This document shows positions 5,641 through 11,683 of a DNA stretch of 11,683 bases, piece by piece. A program made the translations under genes and the position numbers. The notes beneath the pieces are model-generated. The model was not told the origin of the DNA. It did not search any database and saw nothing but the letters and a program-made list of their open reading frames with translations. Within the stretch, counting starts at the first letter, position 1; each line of letters opens with the position of its first letter. The DNA lies in assembly GCA_021200395.1 (NCBI GenBank), contig JAJQGQ010000068.1, positions 1 through 11,683 of the forward strand, written 5' to 3'. This stretch comes from Erysipelotrichaceae bacterium (GTDB taxonomy: Bacteria > Bacillota_I > Bacilli_A > Erysipelotrichales > Coprobacillaceae).

Positions 5641-7017
5641 CTAATCATCATAATAAGCATCAAATTCTTCATATGGATCATATTCTTCTTCATAATCATC
5701 ATCATCGTATTCATAATCTTCATCATCATATTCATCTTCATATTCATCTTGATCATCAAATGCTTCTTCATTATCAAATGCTTCTTCATTATCAAATGCT
5801 TCTTCATTATCAAATGTTTCTTCATTATCATCTTCGATATCTTCAATGACAATATGTTCTTTAACAGGTTCAACAATTTTCTGAATAATTGGTTCAGCAA
5901 TAGGTTCTTCAATCTTAGTCATTTCTTCTTCAAAAGATTTATTAAATTCTGAATCTTCATCATAAGCTAAACCTTCAGCCATTGCTTCACTAACAGATTT
6001 AATATCAATTTTCCATCCTGTTAAACGTACAGCCAATCTAGCATTTTGACCACGTTTACCAATAGCCAAAGACAATTGATTATCAGGTACTATTACCAAA
6101 GCACTTTTATCTTCTTCATTAATAGTAACATGTTTTACTTCAGATGGTGATAATGCATGTGAAATATAAACAACAGGATCTTCACTCCATTCAACAATAT
6201 CAATTTTTTCACCATTTAGTTCCTTAACAACATTATTGACACGAGTTCCACCTTTACCAACACAAGAACCAATAGGATCTATTTCCTCTTTTCTAGATGT
6301 TACCGCTATTTTGCTACGTTCACCTGCTTCTCTTGAAACTGAAACAATTTCAACAGTACCATCATAAACCTCTGGTACTTCTTGTTCAAACAATCTTCTA
6401 ACCAAACCAGCTTCTGTTCGAGAAACTTTAATACGTGTATCCTTTGTTTCTCTAACAACATCACTAACATAAACTTTAATATGTTGACCATCGACAAGCT
6501 TTTCACCTGGAATTTGTTGATTTTTAGGTAACAATGCTCCTGTTCTACCAATATTAACAATAACAAAATTAGGTTCAACACGATCAACAACACCATTGAT
6601 AATTTCATCTTTTTTATCAATATATTCATTAAAAAGAGCATCTTTTTCAGATTCACGAATTTTTTGACGTAATAATTGTTTAGTTTGAATAGCAGCTAAA
6701 CGGCCAAAAACTTGTGGATCAACTTCTGTAACAACTTCATCACCTATTTGATACTTAGGATCAATAGCTTGAGCTTCTTCTAATGATAATTGATAGTCTT
6801 CATCCATAACATCATCAACAACATCTTTTGTTTCAAATATTCTTATTTTACCTGTATCAGGATTGATATCAACTTCTACTTTTGATTCAGTTCCTGCATA
6901 ATTTCTCTTATATGACTTTTCCATTGCTTCTCTCAAAGCATCTAAAACAACATCTTTTTGAATTCCTTTTTCTTCTTCTAATAATTCCAAAGCCTGGATA
7001 AATTTCTTACTAGCCAT
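5641..7017 (-). CDS. nusA: Transcription termination/antitermination factor NusA with acidic tail
   Basis: A 458-residue NusA. It binds RNA polymerase near the RNA exit channel, stimulates pausing and intrinsic termination, and takes part in antitermination on rRNA. Domains: N-terminal RNAP-binding domain (about 1-125, ending Q-T-K-Q-L-L-R-Q-K-I), S1 (about 135-200, with G-V-V-D-R-V-E-P-N), KH1 with V-G-K-G-G (253-257) and KH2 with A-I-G-K-R-G-Q-N-A-R-L-A (319-330). These are intact and close to B. subtilis. Unlike that protein, which ends soon after KH2, this one continues for about 100 residues. From about 391 to the end the tail is roughly 60% Asp+Glu, has no Lys or Arg, carries several Tyr, and includes four F-D-N-E-E-A-like hexapeptides. 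It does not resemble the two helical acidic repeats of E. coli NusA. AAAGGAGG lies 11 nt upstream, overlapping the rimP stop. Confidence 0.97.
   Translation of the reverse strand: MASKKFIQALELLEEEKGIQKDVVLDALREAMEKSYKRNYAGTESKVEVDINPDTGKIRIFETKDVVDDVMDEDYQLSLEEAQAIDPKYQIGDEVVTEVDPQVFGRLAAIQTKQLLRQKIRESEKDALFNEYIDKKDEIINGVVDRVEPNFVIVNIGRTGALLPKNQQIPGEKLVDGQHIKVYVSDVVRETKDTRIKVSRTEAGLVRRLFEQEVPEVYDGTVEIVSVSREAGERSKIAVTSRKEEIDPIGSCVGKGGTRVNNVVKELNGEKIDIVEWSEDPVVYISHALSPSEVKHVTINEEDKSALVIVPDNQLSLAIGKRGQNARLAVRLTGWKIDIKSVSEAMAEGLAYDEDSEFNKSFEEEMTKIEEPIAEPIIQKIVEPVKEHIVIEDIEDDNEETFDNEEAFDNEEAFDNEEAFDDQDEYEDEYDDEDYEYDDDDYEEEYDPYEEFDAYYDD
5756..5827 (-). repeat. 18-bp tandem repeat, four copies, in the nusA tail
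   Basis: Four head-to-tail copies of the 18-bp unit tcaaatgcttcttcatta (plus-strand reading) at 5756-5773, 5774-5791, 5792-5809 and 5810-5827. The first three are identical and the fourth differs at one base (gctt to gttt), which changes Ala to Thr. Because 18 is a multiple of three, each copy adds one six-residue acidic block (F-D-N-E-E-A register) without breaking the frame. Near identity at the DNA level implies recent duplication by slippage. Confidence 0.95.
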
Positions 7018-7034
7018 TATCTTTCTTTCCTCCT

Positions 7035-7496
7035 TTAAAACTTGACGGCTAATCTAATAAATGCAACATTATCATAAGCAATGTGACATTTTTTCTTTAT
7101 ATTCTTATCTAAATATTGAAGTTCGATGATATCATCTTCAACATTTAATATCGTTCCATATACATCATTCATCCCTTTTTTAGGATTTTTTATTTTAATA
7201 TAGACATATTCACCAATAGACTGTTTAACTTTTTCCAAAGTTTTTAGAGGTTTTTCAGCCCCTGGCGAAGAAACTTCTAAATAATATTCATTTTGAATCA
7301 AATCCACTTCATCAAGCAGCAAAGAAATATCTTCACTCACTGCTACACAAGTATCCATATCCAATAATCCTTGATTTTTATCAATGAATATACGTAAATA
7401 CCATTCACTTTTTTCATTCTTATATTCAATATCATCAAGATAGCAATCATGATCAACAAGAATTGGTTGAATAAGTTCTGTAATCTTTTCTAACAT
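7035..7496 (-). CDS. rimP: Ribosome maturation factor RimP
   Basis: A 153-residue RimP, which binds free 30S subunits and assists late assembly, especially around S12 and the 3' domain. Family hallmarks are the N-terminal alpha/beta domain with Y-L-R-I-F-I-D-K and C-V-A-V-S-E-D-I, the strongly conserved Y-Y-L-E-V-S-S-P-G-A-E-K-P-L block (about residues 75-88), and a C-terminal SH3-like barrel with G-T-I-L-N-V-E-D-D-I-I-E-L. The frame is open to an ATG at 7508, but that ATG has no Shine-Dalgarno, while its own next bases (GGAGG) are the Shine-Dalgarno of the ATG at 7496 five nt later. The product therefore begins M-L-E-K-I-T-E-L-I-Q-P-I. It is the first gene of the operon, behind its own promoter and a leader hairpin. 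Confidence 0.95.
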   Translation of the reverse strand: MLEKITELIQPILVDHDCYLDDIEYKNEKSEWYLRIFIDKNQGLLDMDTCVAVSEDISLLLDEVDLIQNEYYLEVSSPGAEKPLKTLEKVKQSIGEYVYIKIKNPKKGMNDVYGTILNVEDDIIELQYLDKNIKKKCHIAYDNVAFIRLAVKF

Positions 7497-7501
7497 AATT
7501 T

Positions 7502-7506
7502 CCTCC
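7502..7506 (-). promoter_or_regulatory. Ribosome binding site deciding the rimP start
   Basis: GGAGG on the minus strand, 5 nt before ATG 7496. It overlaps an in-frame upstream ATG (7508) that would otherwise be chosen as start by a longest-frame rule. Confidence 0.85.
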
Positions 7507-7520
7507 ATTTACAAATTTAA

Positions 7521-7542
7521 ACGAGAGGGTTGCCCCTCTCGT
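7521..7542 (-). terminator. Leader hairpin before rimP: polC terminator and/or attenuator
   Basis: A perfect 9-bp GC-rich stem (ACGAGAGGG / CCCTCTCGT on the minus strand, arms 7534-7542 and 7521-7529) with a 4-nt loop GCAA, a stable GNRA tetraloop type. It is followed by TTTAAATTTG, a U tract broken by three As. It lies downstream of both the polC stop and the promoter at 7563-7591, and about 25 nt before the rimP start. It can thus end polC transcripts and also act on transcripts starting at the rimP promoter. The broken U tract is the kind that tends to need NusA help. Confidence 0.7.
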
Positions 7543-7562
7543 AAAACACTGATTACGTAGAT

Positions 7563-7591
7563 AATATATCATACTTAATAAAAAAATACAA
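7563..7591 (-). promoter_or_regulatory. Sigma-A-type promoter of the rimP-nusA-infB-rbfA operon
   Basis: Minus strand -35 TTGTAT (7591-7586), exactly 17 bp spacer, -10 TATATT (7568-7563), with a T-rich run just after the -35. The expected start is near 7556, giving a leader of about 60 nt that contains the hairpin at 7521-7542. The -35 begins only about 17 bp after the polC stop. Four of six -35 bases and five of six -10 bases match consensus. Confidence 0.75.
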
Positions 7592-7607
7592 GTATTCATC
7601 ATCATTT

Positions 7608-10600
7608 TTATAATAAGTCAAATAAAGATAATTGATTTTTTTGTGATAAATGATCAAAAACACCAAGTTTGGTTAAAAACTCCAATTGTGTATTTGTCAA
7701 ACGTGTACGCCTTGTAACATCTTCAACTGACAAAAATTCATTTTCTTTTCTAGCTTCAATAACACTATCCCCTACAGATGCACCTAAACCATCAATAGAA
7801 GTAAATGGCGGAATAATAGCACTTGTGTCTCTAGGATCAACAATAAAATTTTGTGAATCAGAATATTCAAGTGATATATTTGTAAAATGGAAGCCTCTTT
7901 CAAACATTTCTAAACATACTTCATATACAAAAATTAATGCTTCATCTTTGTTTGATACCTTTATACCATTTTTCTTATCTTCTAATATTTTCTTATATTT
8001 TGCAAAAACTGCTTCTTTTCCTTGAATCATTGTTTCAATATCATAAGCATCGCATCTTGTTGTAAAATAAACTGCATAATATTCACGAGGATAATAAAGT
8101 TTCCACCAAGCTACACGTATAGCACTTAAAACATATGCTGCAGCATGAGCTTTAGGGAACATATATTTAATCTTCTTACATGATTCAATATACCATGTTG
8201 GTACATCATATTGACGCATCAATTCTTCATAATGCTTTTCGGGAAAAACTGTAGGTGAACGTCCTTTACGAACACATTCCATAATATCAAAAGCATCTTT
8301 ATTCGGTAAACCTTTTTCAATAAGATAAACCATGATATCATCACGACAACCAATAACTTCCTTTAAAGTACAAGTACCCGAACTAATAAGGGTCTCTGCA
8401 TTGCCTAAATAAACATCTGTACCATGAGACAAACCAGAAATAATAACCAAATCACTGAATGATGTTGGATGGGTTTGTTCTAGCATACCACGAACAAATT
8501 TCGTACCAAATTCAGGTAAACCTAAAGCTCCAGTACGACAATCGAGAAAACTCAAATCAATTCCCATCGCTTCAGTTGAATTAAATAGACTCATGACATA
8601 AGGATCATTAGTAGGAATATCTTTTGGATTAACACCTGTTAAATCCTGCAACATACGAATAACTGTTGGATCAACATGGCCTAAAATATCAAATTTTAAA
8701 ACATTATCATGAATAGCATGGAAATCAAAATGTGTTGTCTTCCATTCAGCTGATAAATCATCTGCTGGGTATTGGTAAGGTGTAAAATCAAAAACATCCA
8801 TATTTTCAGGTATAACAATAATTCCACCAGGATGCTGTCCAGTCGTACGTTTAACTCCTGTACATCCTTTAGCAATTCTTTCTAGTTCAGCAGAACGTAT
8901 TTTATCTTCTTTACCCATTAATTCAGCATAGCCCTTAGCATAACCATAAGCTGTTTTTTCTGCAACTGTAGAAATAGTTCCAGCACGGAAAACATGACTT
9001 TCGCCAAATATTTCTTTGGTATAAGCATGTGCTGTAGGCTGATAATCTCCAGAAAAATTCAAATCAATATCAGGGACTTTATCGGCATTGAAGCCAAGAA
9101 AAGTCTCGAATGGTATATTATGGCCATCGCCTTTGAGGGGATGCCCACAAACTGGACAAGTTTTTTGTGGTAAGTCATAACCATTCGCAATAGTACCTTC
9201 AGGTAAAAATTCACTATATTGACAATGTGGACAATAATAATGTGGTGGTAAAGGATTAACTTCAGATATATTAGCCATCGTTGCAACAAAAGAAGAACCT
9301 ACTGAACCACGACTACCTACCAGATATCCAGCTTCATTGGACTTCTTAACAAGTTTATGCGCAATATAATAAATAACGCCAAAACCATGTTTAATGATAT
9401 TATCTAACTCTTTCGTTAAACGTTTTTCAACAATATCAGGCAAAACCTCACCATATTGTTTATGTGCATTATCAAAACATAATTGACGCAAATTTTCATC
9501 TGCATGATCAATATGTGGTGTATATAATTTATCATGCACAACATGAAAATCACCATCTATCATATCTGCTATCTTATTAGAATTATCAATAACATATTCT
9601 TGTCTTTCTGCTTCAGTTAAATAAGGTAAACTATCCATCATTTCCTGAGTATTTCTAAAATATTCATCAGGTGTCCACGCCGCAGGATTATGACGATCTG
9701 TCAGTGGATGTAATGCTCCACCCAAACCAATTTTTGGATTACAAGTAAAAACATCTCGATATATTTTATCTTTACGATCTAAATAATGAACATCACCTGT
9801 AGCCACAATCAATTTATTCATTGATTTTGCACAATCCACAATACGTCTTAAAATTCTAATAAGCTCATCCTTCGTATCAATATTACCTCTTTCTACAAAA
9901 TATTCACAAATATCCAAAGGTAATATTTCAATATAATCATAAAATTCCATAGCTTTCTTTAATTCATCAATACCTCTCGTCATTGCTAAATCAAAAATTT
10001 CAGAATTATAACAGCCACTGCCAAATAACAAACCTTCATGATAATATTCTAAACGATTACGTGGAATACGCGATGTTTTTTCAAAATAAGTAGTATTAGC
10101 TTCTGAAACAAGTTTAAATAAATTTTTTAAACCAGTTTTATCCTTTGCTAAAACACACATATGTTTAGGTCTAACTATCTTATAAGCATCAACACAAGGC
10201 ATAGCATTCATATCTTTAAGATTGTAAAAAGATTGTTGCATCATATCATGTAACATCAAATGAAAAGCAGAAGCTAAAACTTCAGCATCATAATCAGCAC
10301 GATGGGCAGCATCACCATCATACATAATATGATAATGGCGACAAACATTTCCTAAACGATATCCTTTCAAATCAGGTAATAATTTCCAAGCTAAAGCTAA
10401 AGAATCAACCGCAGGATTTTTCAATTTTTCAAAACCATTTCTCAATAATATTTCATTTAAAAAGCCAACGTCAAAAGTTGCATTATGAGCAACTATTACA
10501 TCATCTCCAAAAAACTCTAAAATCTTAGGCAAAAACTCTAAAATAGTTGGAGCATTTGCTACATCTTCATTAGTAATATGTGTAAGATTAGTGATTTTTT

Positions 10601-11683
10601 CTGAAATCATTTTATGTGGTTTAATTAAACTTTGCATACGATCGATAACTTGACCATTTTTCATTTTAATGGCACCAAATTCAGTAATATCATCATACAT
10701 AACAGATAAACCAGTCGTCTCTAAGTCAAAAGAAACAAAAGTCATATCTTTTAAACTTATATCAGCCTCATTATAGACAACAGTAAAATCAGGATCAATC
10801 ATATACATTTCCACACCATAAATCATTTTTATATGATTTTTAATAGAAGCATTTTGTGCTTCAGGAAAAGATTGGACATTACCGTGATCCGTCACAGCAA
10901 TTGCTTTATGACCCCAATAAGCTGCTCTGGAAATATAATCAGAAATACTACCTATTCCGTCCATAGAAGACATCTTAGAGTGAACATGAAGTTCAACCCT
11001 TTTAACAGGTGCATTATCCTCTCTAACTTTTGGAGAAGGAATAATTTCAATATCAGAAGTACGAACTACCAAATCCTTAACAAATGAATCATATTCAACA
11101 TGTCCACGTACTCTGATCCATTGACCACCTTTTTTTAATTTATTAATTTCATCAATAGTATTTTTATTTTTATCTTCAAATCTTTTAACTATAATACTAT
11201 TTGTATAATCAGTGACATATAAAGATTGAATTGTTGTACCAGCTTTTGTTTTAATCGAATCTTCTTTAAAAACATACCCTTGTATTAAAACATTTTGCAT
11301 TGTATTGTCGATTTCATCAATACTAACATTATAATAGTCTTTTTTATAACTTTTTGTTTTCTTTTTAATAGGTTGTTTAAAAGTATCAATAGTACTGGCA
11401 TCAATTTCTATAGTTTCTAGATGATCCATTTCTTCTTGAATAGATTGATAAACTTCATTTTCTTGATTAATAAATACTTCAAATTGAATATCTAACCCTA
11501 ATTTATGAAAATAACGAGGGAAAAGGGTGCATAAGCTTTCCATAGATTTTAACTGTATTTCATTAACAACTTCAATTTTTAAAGTATTATCATGAAAGCT
11601 TAATAATTCAGAAGTGATATGTTGAAGTTGTGGATAACGCGTTTTTAAATTATCAAAAATAAATAATGTATAATCTATAATAT
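7608..11683 (-). CDS. polC: DNA polymerase III PolC-type alpha subunit (N-terminus beyond the window)
   Basis: The replicative polymerase with built-in 3'-5' proofreading found in low-GC Gram-positives. The frame is open to the right edge; 1357 residues are visible. B. subtilis PolC has 1437, so about the first 80 are missing. Positions below count from an internal Met at 11543. OB fold (about 85-170). PHP domain with H-V-H (186-188) and T-D-H (218-220), resuming after the exonuclease insert with G-D-V-H (583-586). DEDDh exonuclease: F-D-L-E-T-T-G (Asp273, Glu275), H-N-A-T-F-D (353-358) and H-R-A-D-Y-D (414-419). Polymerase: G-S-R-G-S-V-G-S-S (743-751), zinc-type cysteines 771, 774, 796, 799, and catalytic aspartates 825, 827 (D-I-D-L-N-F) and 952 (F-D-I-L-G-H). 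The C-terminus has the clamp-binding motif Q-L-S-L-F (1304-1308), followed by three residues. All catalytic residues are intact. The Met at 11543 is not the start: 46 in-frame codons continue upstream without a stop. Confidence 0.98.
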   Translation of the reverse strand, partial: IIDYTLFIFDNLKTRYPQLQHITSELLSFHDNTLKIEVVNEIQLKSMESLCTLFPRYFHKLGLDIQFEVFINQENEVYQSIQEEMDHLETIEIDASTIDTFKQPIKKKTKSYKKDYYNVSIDEIDNTMQNVLIQGYVFKEDSIKTKAGTTIQSLYVTDYTNSIIVKRFEDKNKNTIDEINKLKKGGQWIRVRGHVEYDSFVKDLVVRTSDIEIIPSPKVREDNAPVKRVELHVHSKMSSMDGIGSISDYISRAAYWGHKAIAVTDHGNVQSFPEAQNASIKNHIKMIYGVEMYMIDPDFTVVYNEADISLKDMTFVSFDLETTGLSVMYDDITEFGAIKMKNGQVIDRMQSLIKPHKMISEKITNLTHITNEDVANAPTILEFLPKILEFFGDDVIVAHNATFDVGFLNEILLRNGFEKLKNPAVDSLALAWKLLPDLKGYRLGNVCRHYHIMYDGDAAHRADYDAEVLASAFHLMLHDMMQQSFYNLKDMNAMPCVDAYKIVRPKHMCVLAKDKTGLKNLFKLVSEANTTYFEKTSRIPRNRLEYYHEGLLFGSGCYNSEIFDLAMTRGIDELKKAMEFYDYIEILPLDICEYFVERGNIDTKDELIRILRRIVDCAKSMNKLIVATGDVHYLDRKDKIYRDVFTCNPKIGLGGALHPLTDRHNPAAWTPDEYFRNTQEMMDSLPYLTEAERQEYVIDNSNKIADMIDGDFHVVHDKLYTPHIDHADENLRQLCFDNAHKQYGEVLPDIVEKRLTKELDNIIKHGFGVIYYIAHKLVKKSNEAGYLVGSRGSVGSSFVATMANISEVNPLPPHYYCPHCQYSEFLPEGTIANGYDLPQKTCPVCGHPLKGDGHNIPFETFLGFNADKVPDIDLNFSGDYQPTAHAYTKEIFGESHVFRAGTISTVAEKTAYGYAKGYAELMGKEDKIRSAELERIAKGCTGVKRTTGQHPGGIIVIPENMDVFDFTPYQYPADDLSAEWKTTHFDFHAIHDNVLKFDILGHVDPTVIRMLQDLTGVNPKDIPTNDPYVMSLFNSTEAMGIDLSFLDCRTGALGLPEFGTKFVRGMLEQTHPTSFSDLVIISGLSHGTDVYLGNAETLISSGTCTLKEVIGCRDDIMVYLIEKGLPNKDAFDIMECVRKGRSPTVFPEKHYEELMRQYDVPTWYIESCKKIKYMFPKAHAAAYVLSAIRVAWWKLYYPREYYAVYFTTRCDAYDIETMIQGKEAVFAKYKKILEDKKNGIKVSNKDEALIFVYEVCLEMFERGFHFTNISLEYSDSQNFIVDPRDTSAIIPPFTSIDGLGASVGDSVIEARKENEFLSVEDVTRRTRLTNTQLEFLTKLGVFDHLSQKNQLSLFDLL

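Noticed and set aside
5756..5827. Tandem repeat as a CRISPR array or iteron
   Set aside because: The units are 18 bp, directly adjacent with no spacers, and sit in frame inside nusA.
5749..5912. Lysine/methionine and phenylalanine/isoleucine repeat frames across the nusA tail on both strands
   Set aside because: These are other-frame readings of the 18-bp repeats and the acidic nusA tail; they have no start signals of their own.
11541..11683. PolC starting at the Met at 11543
   Set aside because: The frame continues upstream for 46 codons to the window edge without a stop, no Shine-Dalgarno precedes that ATG, and PolC proteins are longer at the N-terminus. It is an internal Met of a gene cut by the window.
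1..11683. A mobile element, defence system or novel multi-gene system
   Set aside because: No transposase, integrase, terminal inverted repeats, attachment-site-like duplications, toxin-antitoxin pair or RNA-guided system could be found. Codon style and orientation are uniform across the window.

Overview
This is a strongly AT-rich stretch of a Bacillota chromosome in which every supported gene lies on the minus strand, so transcription runs from high to low coordinates. It carries a PolC-type replicative polymerase and the gene order polC-rimP-nusA-rnpM(ylxR)-L7Ae(ylxQ)-infB-rbfA, the classic low-GC Gram-positive layout. TGA is used as a stop (rnpM, the L7Ae gene) and tryptophan is TGG, so this is not a TGA=Trp mollicute. 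The short IF2, the very AT-rich coding style and the neighbouring genes suggest an Erysipelotrichia-like gut or host-associated organism. That placement is inference.

Layout in transcription order. polC fills 11683-7608 and runs off the right edge; only its N-terminus is missing. A 100-bp gap holds a good sigma-A-type promoter and a GC-rich hairpin in the short leader of the next operon. Then comes a tightly packed translation/transcription operon: rimP (30S maturation), nusA (elongation and termination factor, here with a long acidic tail encoded partly by an 18-bp tandem repeat), rnpM/ylxR, an L7Ae-like ylxQ gene, infB (IF2) and rbfA (30S maturation). Nearly every stop codon overlaps or touches the next Shine-Dalgarno, which points to translational coupling. 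An intrinsic terminator closes the operon right after rbfA.

After a separate promoter there is a small metabolic operon: nagA (GlcNAc-6-phosphate deacetylase) and a LacX-type aldose 1-epimerase, the stop of the first lying in the Shine-Dalgarno of the second. Two very short genes follow: a 56-residue Cse60-like protein (sporulation-associated family) and a 50-residue, nine-cysteine DUF1540 protein, then a terminator hairpin. The left edge holds the 5' part of a small lipoprotein gene of unknown function.

This is mostly a conserved core region. I do not see a mobile element, CRISPR array, tRNA/rRNA gene, defence system or novel multi-gene system. The items most worth a second look are the rimP-nusA leader hairpin (candidate NusA-autoregulated attenuator), the repeat-built acidic tail of NusA, and the two tiny genes downstream of the epimerase.
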